In this document: positions 1 through 9,610 of the stretch, piece after piece | Position numbering within the stretch: position 1 is the first letter of the stretch | How the letters are laid out: the number at the start of each line of letters is the position of its first letter | Assembly (NCBI RefSeq): GCF_023061285.1 | Contig: NZ_JAKGAM010000001.1 | Span: 372,001 to 436,000 of the forward strand | Reading direction: 5' to 3' | DNA: 64,000 bases | From: Chromohalobacter nigrandesensis | GTDB lineage: Bacteria > Pseudomonadota > Gammaproteobacteria > Pseudomonadales > Halomonadaceae | Notes under the pieces: model-generated | Told to the model about the DNA's origin: nothing | What the model saw: the letters and a program-made list of their open reading frames with translations, nothing else | Database searches by the model: none | Position numbers and translations under genes: made by a program

Positions 1-2835
1 ATCACCGTCCAGTTCGCTCTCGACAAGGACATCGATGTCGCCGCACGTGAAGTGCAGGCGGCGATCAACGATGCCCAGCCACTACTGCCCAGCGCCATGA
101 CCAGCCGCCCCAGCTATCGCAAGATGAATCCAGCGGCGGCGCCGATCATGATTCTCTCGGTGACCTCCGACACGCTACCCAACAGCGAGCTTTACCAACT
201 CGCCGACGAACGCATCGCGCCCCCCGTCCTGCAGGTCCCAGGGGTCGGCGACGTCAATGTCGGCGGTAGTTCCTCCCCGGCGGTGCGCGTGTCACTCGAT
301 CCGAGTCGACTCGAGCATGCGGGCGTATCGCTGACGGCCGTGGCCAGTGCGATACGCAGTGCCACCACCAGCACGCCCACCGGCTTCGTGGCGTCCCCCG
401 CCACACGCTGGGAAGTCGACACCGACTCGCAACTGATGCAGGCCGAGGCGTTCGAGGACCTCATCGTGGCACGCGGCGAGGACGGCGCAGTAATGCGCTT
501 GAGCGATGTCGCCGATGTCAAGGACGGCGTGGAAGATCGCTACAACGTGGGCTTTCAGAACCAGCAACCCGCTGTCTTGCTGATCATCAGCGCCAGCAGC
601 GGCGCCAATGTCATCGACACCATCGCCGGCATCCGTGAGCGCATGGCGTCCATCGAAAGCCAGCTACCCGAAAGTGCCTCGCTCAGCGTGCAGCTCGACC
701 GAGCCCCCGGCATACAGGCCTCCTTGCATGAGACACAGCTCACCCTGGTGCTGGCCATCGCACTGGTGGTGCTGGTGGTGTTCCTGTTCCTGCGTAACGC
801 CCGTGCCACGCTGATTCCCAGCCTGGCGATTCCTGTATCGCTGATCGGCACCTTCGCGATGATGCATGTCATGGGCTTCTCGCTCGACACGCTGTCGCTG
901 ATGGCGCTGATCGTGTCGATCGGCTTTCTTGTCGACGATGCCATCGTGGTGGTCGAGAACATCGCCCGGCATATCGAGCAGGGCATGCCACCCCGGCAAG
1001 CCGCCCTGCAAGGCGCGCGCGAAGTGGGCTTCACGGTGACCTCGATGAGTGTGTCGCTGGTCGCCGTCTTCCTGCCATTATTGTTCATGGGCGGCTTCAT
1101 CGGGCGCATGTTCTTCGAATTCGCGATGACCCTGTCGCTGGCGGTGCTGGTCTCGCTGGTGGTGTCGTTGACCCTGACGCCCATGCTCTGCGCACGCTGG
1201 TTACGTCCGGGACACGAGCGACGGCCCTCGCGCGGGGAGTCGGCCTTGCTCGCCTTCGGCCAGGGCTGTCAGCGTCTATATACGCGCAGCCTGGATGTCG
1301 CCCTGCGCCATCGGCGGCTAACGCTACTCTCGTTGGTCGGCGTGATCGTGCTCAACGGTTATCTTTACGTCGCCGTCGACAAGGGCTTCATTCCCGAGCA
1401 GGACACCGGACGCTTGATCGGTTTCGTGCGCGGCGACCAGAGCCTGTCGTTCGATGCCATGTCGGCCAAGTTGCGCACCATTCGCGAGCGTCTGTCCGAC
1501 GCACCCGAAGTACATAGCGTGCTGGGCTTCATGGGCGGCCGTGGCGGAGGCGCTTCAGCGACCTTGTTCGTCACCCTGGAGGACGGCGAGTATTCACAGG
1601 GCACGCAAGCCACCGGCAACCGCCTGGGGGCTTCGATGGGTGATATTCCCGGCGTCAATACTTCGATGATGGCGTTGCAGGACATCCGCATCGGCGGCCG
1701 ACAGAATACCGGCACGCAATACGAGATCACCCTCAAGAGCGACGACCTCGCGCTGCTCGATACCTGGTCGCAGCGCGTCAGTGACGCCATGCAGGACGTC
1801 GACGGACTGACCGGCGTCGACAGCGACAGCCGAAGCGAGGGCCAGGCCGTAGAGCTGAAGGTCGATCGCGATACCGCCAAACGCCTCGGCGTCGACATGC
1901 AGGACGTGGACACGCTGCTCGGTAACGCCTTCGCGCAACGCAGCATCACCAGTCTGTTTGACGCCGACAACCAGCGCTACGTGATCCTCGAGGTAGACGA
2001 CGAACACCGCAGCGAACCGGAGGCGATTTCACGACTCCACGTCATCAACGACGAAGGCGATGCGATTCCCGTCTCGGCGTTCAGTCATCTTGAAGAAAGC
2101 ACCACCCCGGTGAGCGTCAACCACCAGGGTCAGTTCGCCTCCGCCACGGTATCGTTCAATCTTGAAGACGGCGTCACACTGGGCGATGCCACCCAGCGCA
2201 TCCGCCAGACGGTGGACGACCTGCGCCTGCCCACCGCCGTACAGGTGGATTTCGAAGGCAGCGCGGGGGCCTTCCAGAGCGGCATGCAAGCCATGCCATG
2301 GCTGATCCTGGCCGCGCTGGTGACGGTCTATCTGGTACTCGGGATTCTCTACGAGAGCTACATTCATCCGCTGACGATTCTTTCCACCCTGCCCTCGGCG
2401 GGGGTCGGCGCGCTGCTCGCCTTGATGCTGCTCGACACACCGTTCACGCTCATCGCCCTGATCGGCATCATTCTGCTGATCGGCGTGGTCAAGAAGAATG
2501 CCATCATGCTGGTCGACTTCGCCGTCAGTGCCGAGCGCGAACGCGGCTTGAGCGCGCTCGAGGCCATACGCGAAGCGGCCGTGGTACGCTTTCGTCCCAT
2601 CATGATGACCACGCTCGCCGCCATTCTCGGCGCGGTTCCATTGCTGCTGGGTACCGATGAAAACGCCGCATTGCGCGCACCGCTGGGCATCACCATCATC
2701 GGCGGACTGATCCTGAGCCAGGTCTTGACGCTCTACACTACACCAGTGGTCTATCTCTACCTCGACCGACTGCATCGCCGACTGCGTCCAGGCCGACTCG
2801 ACAACGCGCCACAGCGCTCGACGCCGACGACCTGA
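1..2835 (+). CDS. RND multidrug efflux permease, MdtB/MdtC-like (5' end missing)
   Basis: Inner-membrane proton-driven RND pump subunit that would export drugs together with a periplasmic adaptor and an outer-membrane channel. The reading frame is open from base 1, so the gene starts outside the window; roughly the first 85-90 residues are missing compared with the usual ~1030-residue family. The GTG at 52 is internal, not a start. The protein shows the RND TM4 signature (GFLVDDAIVVVEN, bases about 930-970) with its two essential acidic residues, and the TM10 motif KNAIMLVDFA (about 2490-2525). These motifs and the C-terminal PVVYLYLDRL resemble MdtC, usually the last gene of an mdtABC-type operon, and here nothing on the same strand follows closely. 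Substrate cannot be read from sequence. Confidence 0.93.
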   Translation: MTVQFALDKDIDVAAREVQAAINDAQPLLPSAMTSRPSYRKMNPAAAPIMILSVTSDTLPNSELYQLADERIAPPVLQVPGVGDVNVGGSSSPAVRVSLDPSRLEHAGVSLTAVASAIRSATTSTPTGFVASPATRWEVDTDSQLMQAEAFEDLIVARGEDGAVMRLSDVADVKDGVEDRYNVGFQNQQPAVLLIISASSGANVIDTIAGIRERMASIESQLPESASLSVQLDRAPGIQASLHETQLTLVLAIALVVLVVFLFLRNARATLIPSLAIPVSLIGTFAMMHVMGFSLDTLSLMALIVSIGFLVDDAIVVVENIARHIEQGMPPRQAALQGAREVGFTVTSMSVSLVAVFLPLLFMGGFIGRMFFEFAMTLSLAVLVSLVVSLTLTPMLCARWLRPGHERRPSRGESALLAFGQGCQRLYTRSLDVALRHRRLTLLSLVGVIVLNGYLYVAVDKGFIPEQDTGRLIGFVRGDQSLSFDAMSAKLRTIRERLSDAPEVHSVLGFMGGRGGGASATLFVTLEDGEYSQGTQATGNRLGASMGDIPGVNTSMMALQDIRIGGRQNTGTQYEITLKSDDLALLDTWSQRVSDAMQDVDGLTGVDSDSRSEGQAVELKVDRDTAKRLGVDMQDVDTLLGNAFAQRSITSLFDADNQRYVILEVDDEHRSEPEAISRLHVINDEGDAIPVSAFSHLEESTTPVSVNHQGQFASATVSFNLEDGVTLGDATQRIRQTVDDLRLPTAVQVDFEGSAGAFQSGMQAMPWLILAALVTVYLVLGILYESYIHPLTILSTLPSAGVGALLALMLLDTPFTLIALIGIILLIGVVKKNAIMLVDFAVSAERERGLSALEAIREAAVVRFRPIMMTTLAAILGAVPLLLGTDENAALRAPLGITIIGGLILSQVLTLYTTPVVYLYLDRLHRRLRPGRLDNAPQRSTPTT

Positions 2836-2842
2836 GCGCACT

Positions 2843-2870
2843 GCCCCGTGTTCCCCTTGTGGCACGGGGC
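2843..2870 (+). terminator. Putative terminator hairpin after the RND gene
   Basis: GCCCCGTG (2843-2850) pairs perfectly with CACGGGGC (2863-2870) across a 12-nt loop, 8 bases after the stop codon. There is no clear T-tract, so it may only stabilise the 3' end. Confidence 0.45.
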
Positions 2871-2954
2871 CTCCCGTCAATCTCGAATGACGACTTCTCG
2901 CCTGAATGACGGCTTCCACCATGGATGACTGGTCGTCACGACACGAGTACGCTA

Positions 2955-2986
2955 GGCTAAATTCAAACAAGCGTTAGAAATTAGCC
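2955..2986. promoter_or_regulatory. 32-bp imperfect palindrome upstream of fadE (PsrA/FadR-like operator candidate)
   Basis: GGCTAA (2955-2960) and TTAGCC (2981-2986) flank an inner TTCAAACAAGCGTTAGAA (2962-2979); 12 of 16 positions of the two arms are complementary. The core fits the PsrA-type pattern (C/G)AAAC-N4-GTT. It lies 14 bp before the fadE start codon, so a bound repressor would block transcription or initiation. A related core occurs upstream of fadD at 55981-55999. Confidence 0.55.
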
Positions 2987-2999
2987 AGGGAGAGTCCGC

Positions 3000-5450
3000 A
3001 TGTTGGAACTGTTGCTCATCGTCGTGGCGCTGGCAGGCCTGGTCTGGGTCATGCGTCGGGAGGCAGGCGCCTTGCCGGCGCTGGGGCTGTTGTTGGTTCT
3101 CGGTGCCATCGGCATCGTCTTCGGCGCGCTGGTAATAGGCGTGCTGCTGTGGCTCGGTGCCCTGGCCGTGGCAGCCTGCGGACTCCCCACGTTGCGGCGT
3201 CGCTGGCTGACTCCACGCCTGTTCGCGGCCTTCAAGAAGTCGGCGCCCAAGGTCTCCGAGACCGAGCGTATCGCCCTCGAAGCGGGTAGCGTAGCGTGGG
3301 ACGGCGAGCTCTTCTCCGGCCGCCCCCAATGGCAACGGCTGCTGGATTTCGGCACCACGCAGCTGAGCGAGGAAGAGCAGGCTTTCGTCGACCACCAATG
3401 CGCCGTGGCCGCCGGCATGTGCAATGCCTGGGAGATCGCCCGCACGCGCGCCGACCTGCCGCCCGAGCTATGGGACTACCTCAAGCGCGAAGGCTTCTTC
3501 GGGATGATCATCCCCAAACGCTATGGCGGGCTGGAGTTCTCCGCCAAGGCGCAATCGGCGGTGCTGCAGAAGTTGGCGGTCAACGAGACGCTGATGGTCA
3601 CGGTGGGCGTACCCAACTCCCTGGGCCCCGGCGAGCTGTTGCTCAAATACGGCACCGAAGAACAGAAGGACCATTACCTGCCGCGCTTGGCGGATGGCCG
3701 CGAGATCCCCTGCTTCGGATTGACCGGCCCGCGCGCCGGCAGCGATGCCACCTCGCTGCCCGATGTCGGCGTCGTCTGCCGAGGCAAGCACAACGGCGAG
3801 GACGTCCTCGGGCTCAAGCTCACCTTCGAGAAACGCTGGATCACCCTGGCGCCCATCGCCACCGTGGTCGGCCTGGCATTTCGCATGTTCGATCCCGACG
3901 GCCTGCTCGGCGACACCGAAGATATTGGCATCACCTGTGCGTTGATCCCGCGCAATACGCAGGGCATGGAGATCGGGCGTCGCCATCACCCTATCGGCAG
4001 CCCCTTCCTGAACGGCCCGATTCGCGGTCAGGATGTCTTCATCCCCCTCGACTGGATCATCGGCGGCACCGAGATGGCCGGACAAGGGTGGCGTATGCTG
4101 GTCGAATGCCTGTCCGTGGGGCGCTGTATTACCCTGCCCTCCGGTGCCTCGGGCATCGGCCGCTACGCGCTGGGCTGGGCCGGCGGCTATACCCGTATCC
4201 GGCGGCAGTTCAACCTGCCCGTCGCCGAGATGGAAGGCGTCCAGGAACCGCTCGCGCGCATCGCCGCGCATGCCTATATCGCCCAGGCAGCGGTCATGCA
4301 GACCGCCAACACCATCGACCACGGCGTCAAGCCGGCGGTGCCCTCGGCCATTCTCAAGAGCCAGTTGACCGAATTCCAACGCAATATGCTCGCCGATGCC
4401 ATGGATGTGCACGGCGGACGCACGGTCACGCTGGGGCCGCGCAACTACCTGGGCATCGCCTATGCCGCCAACCCGGTGTCGATCACCGTGGAAGGCGCCA
4501 ATATCATGACGCGCAACCTGATGATCTTCGGCCAGGGCGCGATTCGCTGCCATCCCCATGTGCTCGACGAACTGGCCGCCAAGGACAACGACGATCTCCC
4601 GGCCTTCGACAAGGCGATTTTCCGTCACGCCGGCATGGTCTTCGGCAATGCCGCGCGTGCCTTTACCCTGGGCCTGGGTATCGGCAAGCCGAACGTTCCC
4701 TTCGACGAAATCGCCGCGCCTTACGCGCAGGAAGTCGCGCGCCTGTCCGCGGCCTTCGGCTTGTGCGCCGATGCCGCCATGGCCAGTCTCGGCTCAGGCC
4801 TCAAGAAACGCGAGATGCTCTCGGCGCGCCTCGGCGACGTGCTCTCCAATCTCTATCTGGCCTCGATGCTACTCAAGCAGTGGCACGAGTCGGACAACGT
4901 CGAACACGAGGCGACGCTGCTGCATTACAGCTGCCGCACGCTGCTCCACCGCGCCGAGCAGGCGTTCATCGAATTGTTCGACAACCTGCCCAACCGGGCC
5001 TTGGCGACGACCCTATCGGCCATCGCGATGCCACTCGGGCGGCGCTGGCACAAGCCCCACGACCGCTTCACCCGCGATATCGCCCACGCCGTCTCTACCG
5101 ATAGCGCCTTGCGTCGCAAGCTGATTGAAAACACTTGGGATACACAGGATGCCGGGCAACAGGACAACCCGCTGGCCCGCTACAATGCCCTGCTCGCCGA
5201 CAGTGAGCGTGCCGAGCCGCTCTATCGGCGTATTGCCAAAGCCTATGGCAAGGGTGAATTGCCCGCCGAGGCACTGCATCCCGAGCAGCGCGTGGAAGCC
5301 GCTTGGGAATCCGGTTTGATCGACGACGCGGAAGCCGACTTCATGCGGCGTTTCGAGGGTGAGGTACTGGAGATGCTCAGCGTCGACGACTTCGCCTTCG
5401 ATGCCTTCGCTCTCGACAAGGAAAGTGTGGTCTGGCACGACACGGCATGA
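3000..5450 (+). CDS. fadE: Acyl-CoA dehydrogenase FadE
   Basis: Catalyses the first step of fatty-acid beta-oxidation, FAD-dependent oxidation of acyl-CoA to trans-2-enoyl-CoA. At 816 residues it has the length of the large FadE (YafH) type rather than the ~380-residue soluble enzymes. Residues 1-60 form two hydrophobic segments, consistent with membrane attachment. The acyl-CoA dehydrogenase core follows, with the flavin-region motif GLTGPRAGSDA near residue 240 and a C-terminal helical domain. ATG 3000 has a GGGAGAG Shine-Dalgarno just upstream. It is monocistronic and preceded by a palindromic operator candidate (2955-2986) also seen at fadD, which suggests induction by fatty acids. Confidence 0.95.
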   Translation: MLELLLIVVALAGLVWVMRREAGALPALGLLLVLGAIGIVFGALVIGVLLWLGALAVAACGLPTLRRRWLTPRLFAAFKKSAPKVSETERIALEAGSVAWDGELFSGRPQWQRLLDFGTTQLSEEEQAFVDHQCAVAAGMCNAWEIARTRADLPPELWDYLKREGFFGMIIPKRYGGLEFSAKAQSAVLQKLAVNETLMVTVGVPNSLGPGELLLKYGTEEQKDHYLPRLADGREIPCFGLTGPRAGSDATSLPDVGVVCRGKHNGEDVLGLKLTFEKRWITLAPIATVVGLAFRMFDPDGLLGDTEDIGITCALIPRNTQGMEIGRRHHPIGSPFLNGPIRGQDVFIPLDWIIGGTEMAGQGWRMLVECLSVGRCITLPSGASGIGRYALGWAGGYTRIRRQFNLPVAEMEGVQEPLARIAAHAYIAQAAVMQTANTIDHGVKPAVPSAILKSQLTEFQRNMLADAMDVHGGRTVTLGPRNYLGIAYAANPVSITVEGANIMTRNLMIFGQGAIRCHPHVLDELAAKDNDDLPAFDKAIFRHAGMVFGNAARAFTLGLGIGKPNVPFDEIAAPYAQEVARLSAAFGLCADAAMASLGSGLKKREMLSARLGDVLSNLYLASMLLKQWHESDNVEHEATLLHYSCRTLLHRAEQAFIELFDNLPNRALATTLSAIAMPLGRRWHKPHDRFTRDIAHAVSTDSALRRKLIENTWDTQDAGQQDNPLARYNALLADSERAEPLYRRIAKAYGKGELPAEALHPEQRVEAAWESGLIDDAEADFMRRFEGEVLEMLSVDDFAFDAFALDKESVVWHDTA

Positions 5451-5489
5451 AAAAAGCGCGGCCGCGCCTCGGTGAGACACGGCCGCGTG
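5450..5489 (-). terminator. Rho-independent terminator of the qor-rlpA unit
   Basis: On the minus strand an 11-bp stem (5477-5488 with 5456-5467, two G-U pairs) is followed by six U residues (5450-5455). It begins 8 bp past the rlpA-like stop and abuts the convergent fadE stop. Confidence 0.8.
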
Positions 5490-5496
5490 GGATGGC

Positions 5497-5889
5497 TTAC
5501 GGCAACGGCGTCACGCGTACCGGCGCCGTACCGTCGTCCAGCATGTCCAAGCGCTCGGCGGCACGGCGTGAAAGATCGATGACGCGCCCCTCGGTAAAGG
5601 GGCCACGGTCGTTGATGCGCACCGTCACGTGACGATCGTTATCCAGGTTGGTAACGCGCACGCGGGTATCGAACGGTAGATTGCGATGCGCGGCGGTCAA
5701 TGCCTGGGCATCGTAAGGCTCACCGCTAGCCGTCTGCTGTCCTTGATAGCGATCATGATAGTAGCTGGCCTGGCCACGCTCTGCGGTCGCGCCGGACGTT
5801 TCGCCACCGTCGGTGGCACATCCCGCCAACGCCACCATGGCCACCGCCCAGCCCGTGACCACCGTCAGACGGGAGACACGGCCCCACAT
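5497..5889 (-). CDS. rlpA: RlpA-like septal ring lipoprotein (short, double-psi beta-barrel only)
   Basis: A 130-residue lipoprotein. The N-terminus has a hydrophobic signal ending in a lipobox ALAGC with the lipidated Cys at residue 24. The rest is a single double-psi beta-barrel domain with the family motifs GQASYYHDRYQG, TAAHRNLPFDTRV and RINDRGPF and a conserved DLS near the end. RlpA proteins are periplasmic lytic transglycosylases acting on denuded glycan at the septum. The C-terminal SPOR domain of classical RlpA is absent, so this is a minimal paralogue and septal targeting is not assured. ATG 5889 overlaps the TGA of the upstream quinone reductase gene (TGATG), giving translational coupling. 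Confidence 0.85.
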   Translation of the reverse strand: MWGRVSRLTVVTGWAVAMVALAGCATDGGETSGATAERGQASYYHDRYQGQQTASGEPYDAQALTAAHRNLPFDTRVRVTNLDNDRHVTVRINDRGPFTEGRVIDLSRRAAERLDMLDDGTAPVRVTPLP

Positions 5890-6866
5890 CAAGGCAGCAG
5901 CACCGTCGAACCCGTGGTCTTGCGCGCCGCCAGGGCTTCTTGTGCCTGGGCAGCCTCGCTCAGCGGGTAGCGATTGGCGACATCGATGGCGACCTTGCCA
6001 CTGGCGATCACTTCGAACAGTTCTGCGGCCATGGCCTCAAAGCGCTCACGCGTGTCGGCATACCCGTTGAGGCTGGGTCGCGTCACGAACAAGGCACCCT
6101 TCTGATTGAGGATGCCGATGTTGACGCCTTCGACCGGACCCGAGGCATTGCCGAAGCTGACCATCAGGCCGCGTTTTTGCAAGCAATCAAGCGAGGTTTC
6201 CCAGGTATCCTTGCCTACCGAGTCGTACACCACCGGCACCATCTCGCCACCGGTCAGCTCGCGCACGCGTTCGACGACGTTTTCCCGCGTGTAGTCGATG
6301 GTCGCCCAGGCGCCGTTGCGCTTGGCCAGTTCGGCTTTCTCGGGCGAACCGACAGTGCCGATCAACTTCACACCCAGCGCCTTCGCCCATTGGCAGGCGA
6401 TGGAGCCGACGCCGCCTGCGGCGGCATGGAAGAGGATCGTCTCGCCTTCTTTCACCCGATACGTCTGACGCAGGAGATATTGCACCGTCAGGCCCTTGAG
6501 CATGGCGGCGGCGGCCGTCTCGTAATCGATGGCCTCGGGCAACGCCACGGCCTTCTCCGCCGGTAACACGTGCTGCTCGGCGTAGGCGCCCAACGCCCCT
6601 TGGGCATAGGCGACACGATCGCCCGGCGAGAAGCCTTTCACACCCTCGCCGACCGCGTCGATCTCGCCGGCCCCTTCGGTACCCAGGCCGGACGGCAGGC
6701 TCGGCGCGGGATAAAGCCCGGTACGGAAGTAGATATCGATGAAGTTCAATCCCACCGCGCGATTGCGAACGCGGACCTCGCCCGGGCCGGGCTCAACGGG
6801 GGTAACGTCGACATATTCCAGGACCTCGGGTCCACCGGTACGCGCGAACTGAATACGTTTGGCCAT
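5889..6866 (-). CDS. qor: NADPH:quinone oxidoreductase (zinc-less MDR family)
   Basis: 325-residue cytoplasmic medium-chain dehydrogenase/reductase. The N-terminal GroES-like domain has NFIDIYFRTGLY and the Rossmann domain has HAAAGGVGS near residue 147, both typical of Qor. It lacks the Cys/His set of zinc alcohol dehydrogenases. It would reduce quinones or other electrophiles with NADPH. ATG 6866 is preceded by AAGGA at good spacing. It is the first gene of a two-gene unit with the rlpA-like gene, a pairing that has no obvious functional logic. Confidence 0.92.
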   Translation of the reverse strand: MAKRIQFARTGGPEVLEYVDVTPVEPGPGEVRVRNRAVGLNFIDIYFRTGLYPAPSLPSGLGTEGAGEIDAVGEGVKGFSPGDRVAYAQGALGAYAEQHVLPAEKAVALPEAIDYETAAAAMLKGLTVQYLLRQTYRVKEGETILFHAAAGGVGSIACQWAKALGVKLIGTVGSPEKAELAKRNGAWATIDYTRENVVERVRELTGGEMVPVVYDSVGKDTWETSLDCLQKRGLMVSFGNASGPVEGVNIGILNQKGALFVTRPSLNGYADTRERFEAMAAELFEVIASGKVAIDVANRYPLSEAAQAQEALAARKTTGSTVLLP

Positions 6867-7008
6867 GTATTCTTCCTTATAAAGCTAACGAATCTGGGCT
6901 TTCATCCAAGCGCTGAACGCGCCCCGGGTCAAGCCGTCCCGCCCCGAGAATCCGCCCGGAGTGGCGCATCGCCACTAAAGTCGCATGGCATCGCTCTAGT
7001 GAGCGTCG

Positions 7009-7581
7009 TCACACGCGGCCGTCGAAACGCTCCAGGCCGGCGATGAAACGCGCCTTGTACGACTCGAAGGTCTCGGGCTCACGCTTGAAGGTCTGCACGA
7101 TGCCCTCGGCATTGAAGCGCAAGGGTTTCGTCAAGGTATCCGGCGTTACTGTTTCATGCTGCGCGGCCAGGCCCAGACGCATGCCATCCGGCATGTCCAG
7201 CCATCGGGTGATGCCACAATCGCGAAAGAAGGCTTCGCTGGCCTCGTCGGGAGCATGCACTCGCAGGGGCGCACGCGTGGCCATTTCTCTGACCAGGCGT
7301 TTGACATGCTCTTCGTCGCCCCCGGTTTCCGGTGTCGAGAGTAATGTCACTTCCATGCCTTGGCCTTCGATGTCCGAGACCAGCAGCAGCATGGCGAGAA
7401 TCGTCTGCTGCTCGTCGACCAGGACGAAAATGCGCGCCGCATCCTGCTCGAACAACACCCCCAATGTGCCCGTGAAGGTCACCAGGGGATCGAGCCCGGC
7501 TTTTTGGCCATACACATTGGCGCATAGCTGTGCGAGGCACGCCTCGCGGCTTTCCGGGTTCTTAACATGAATGATTTTCAT
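7009..7581 (-). CDS. Uncharacterised protein, possible GNAT-like fold
   Basis: 190 residues starting MKIIHVKNPES; ATG 7581 has a GAGAGACC Shine-Dalgarno. I do not recognise a named family. The centre alternates strands and helices in a GNAT-like order, with a strand ARIFVLVDEQQTILAMLLLV followed by another predicted strand, but the acetyl-CoA pyrophosphate loop (Q/RxxGxG/A) is not evident. Longer in-frame extension to 7791 lacks a ribosome site. Cytoplasmic; monocistronic, divergent from the GDPD gene. Confidence 0.6.
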   Translation of the reverse strand: MKIIHVKNPESREACLAQLCANVYGQKAGLDPLVTFTGTLGVLFEQDAARIFVLVDEQQTILAMLLLVSDIEGQGMEVTLLSTPETGGDEEHVKRLVREMATRAPLRVHAPDEASEAFFRDCGITRWLDMPDGMRLGLAAQHETVTPDTLTKPLRFNAEGIVQTFKREPETFESYKARFIAGLERFDGRV

Positions 7582-7824
7582 CGGTCTCTCTGCGGTCGGG
7601 CGCCGTCTGTCGGCCAAAGCGCCAGACGGCTGATCTCGAAACAAGGCGCGCAGATTAGCATATCCCCGAACGCCGCCCCATGGCGATACGGTCATGATGC
7701 TGTCAAAAAGATGTCTCAATCTAGCGGGGCGATCATGCCAACGTGAACGGCACGTTCCAACCACTGAACCAATGCCGACACGACATGCCATAATGCCTAT
7801 CGGCCATTCGCGAGGTTCGTTGAC

Positions 7825-8649
7825 ATGCCACTTTCTTCAAACGGTACCCCCTTGCCGCCGACATCCACCACCCAGCGCGACGCACAAGCCTCGCCGATCA
7901 GCGAGACGCGTCTGACGCTACCCCGCACCATCGCGCATCGAGGGCTGTCCGCGCATGCTCCCGAGAACACCCTGGCGGCGGTACGCGCCGCCCATGCGGC
8001 CGGATGCCGTTGGGTAGAGCTCGATGTGCAGCAGCTCGGTGATGGCACCCCGGTGATCTGGCACGACGCCGGCGTACGACGCTGCTCCAACGGACGCGGC
8101 AAGTTACGCCATCTCGACCTTGCCCAGGCACACCAACTGGATGTGGGCAGCTGGTTCAGCCCGGTGTTTCGCCACGAGCGCATGGCGACGCTCGACGCGA
8201 TGCTGGCGCTGCTCGTCGAATGTGACATGGGGCTCAACCTCGAACTCAAGATCAGCTACCGGCATGACCCCGCTGCCCTGGCCAAGGCCGTTATTCCGCG
8301 CCTGCTGGCAACGCTTCCCCCCTCACGACTGCTGGTGTCCTCATTCGACCGTGACGCCCTGCGCGCGGCCCGCGAGATCGAGACCGACCCACACCGCCTA
8401 CGCCTGGGGCTGCTCTACGACAAGCTTCCCAAGGGCTGGCGCGCGGATGCCGAAACCCTGCTGGCGTACAGCGTCCACCTCGACTGGCGCAAGCTGAAAC
8501 CCGCCGCCGCCAGCACCGTACGCGACGCCGGCCTGCGGCTGCTGTGCTATACCGCCAACGACCCGGCGGTTTTTCTACCGCGTTGGGCATGGGGCGTCGA
8601 CGCCGTGATCAGCGACGACCCGCCTTGTTTCACGGACGCCCTATCCTAG
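7825..8649 (+). CDS. ugpQ: Glycerophosphodiester phosphodiesterase
   Basis: 274-residue GDPD-family enzyme, hydrolysing glycerophosphodiesters to glycerol-3-phosphate and an alcohol. Diagnostic residues are visible: HRG at 38-40, ELD at 65-67 and the catalytic His 80 in VIWHDAG, followed by a TIM-barrel pattern ending in YTANDP and AVISDDP. The protein has ~30 extra residues before the first strand and no signal peptide, so it is probably cytoplasmic like UgpQ. No ugp transporter genes are nearby. Confidence 0.9.
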   Translation: MPLSSNGTPLPPTSTTQRDAQASPISETRLTLPRTIAHRGLSAHAPENTLAAVRAAHAAGCRWVELDVQQLGDGTPVIWHDAGVRRCSNGRGKLRHLDLAQAHQLDVGSWFSPVFRHERMATLDAMLALLVECDMGLNLELKISYRHDPAALAKAVIPRLLATLPPSRLLVSSFDRDALRAAREIETDPHRLRLGLLYDKLPKGWRADAETLLAYSVHLDWRKLKPAAASTVRDAGLRLLCYTANDPAVFLPRWAWGVDAVISDDPPCFTDALS

Positions 8650-8791
8650 CCATCCTCTAGTCGTTGAAAAGCGCACAAAGCACACGGCAAATACACGCTT
8701 TGCACATTCGGGCGGCGCGTATCATGCGTCATGGTGGCCTTGGCCACATCGCTTTATCGCTTTCATGCTGCTCCTGCACCGGACAACGCCC

Positions 8792-9610
8792 ATGAACCCG
8801 TCGACCCTGATCGGCATCGCCGCCAGTGTGCTGCTGCTCACCACCGTCGTGCTCTTCACCGCGCAAACACCCAGCAGTTTCTTCAATTTTCCCGGCCTCG
8901 CCATCGTCATCACCGGCACGCTGGCCGCCACCTTCATCAGTTATCCCATGCGCGAGGTGGTGCGCGTCTCGCGTCTGGTAGGGCTCGTCTTCCATCGCGA
9001 AAACAGTCGCATCGACGACGATATCCAGACGCTGGTATCCATGGCTCGGCACTGGTTTCGCGGCAACATTCGCGCCATCGAGGACGAACTCGAAGATACC
9101 CGCAATCCCTTTCTGCGTACCGGGGTATCGCTGGTCATCGCCAATACCCAGGACGACGAGATTCACGACGTCCTGCGTTGGCGCATCGCACGCATGCGCG
9201 CACGTGAATACGCCGAGTCTCAGATCTTCCGCACCATGGCCACCTACGCCCCGGCGTTCGGCATGCTGGGCACCCTGATCGGCCTGATCAACATGCTCGA
9301 GGTGATCGACGGCGGCGACTTGACGGTGATCGGCCCACGTCTCGCCATCGCCTTGATGTCGACGTTCTACGGCATTCTGCTCGCCAACCTGTTCTTCAAG
9401 CCGATTGCGGTGAAACTGGAACGCCGCACCGAGGAGCGTCTGATCGAAATGCACATGGTCATGGAAGGAGTGATGCTGATCGCCAAGCGCCGCCTGCCGT
9501 CGTTCGTCGAAGACACGCTGAATTCCTTCATGGCCGAGCATCAAGACGAAATACGCGATGCGTCTCCACGTACGTCCAAGCAGTCACGTGAGGAGGAAAC
9601 GGTGGCATGA
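8792..9610 (+). CDS. MotA/PomA-like stator proton or sodium channel subunit
   Basis: 272 residues from ATG 8792 (an ATG at 8765 adds nine residues without a better ribosome site). Four membrane segments: two near the N-terminus and two around residues 150-215. The region YAPAFGMLGTLIGLINML and the following IGPRLAIALMSTFYGILLANL match the TM3-TM4 core of MotA/PomA, including the conserved prolines. It forms an ion channel with the MotB-like protein whose start codon overlaps its stop. No flagellar genes are in the window, so the pair may be a second stator or a non-flagellar motor. Confidence 0.85.
   Translation: MNPSTLIGIAASVLLLTTVVLFTAQTPSSFFNFPGLAIVITGTLAATFISYPMREVVRVSRLVGLVFHRENSRIDDDIQTLVSMARHWFRGNIRAIEDELEDTRNPFLRTGVSLVIANTQDDEIHDVLRWRIARMRAREYAESQIFRTMATYAPAFGMLGTLIGLINMLEVIDGGDLTVIGPRLAIALMSTFYGILLANLFFKPIAVKLERRTEERLIEMHMVMEGVMLIAKRRLPSFVEDTLNSFMAEHQDEIRDASPRTSKQSREEETVA

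Noticed and set aside
3468-4628. Long open frame on the minus strand under fadE
   Set aside because: High-GC shadow of the real gene; no ribosome site or recognisable domain. The same applies to long antisense frames at 12527-13789, 48900-50378, 50418-51416 and 54928-55896.
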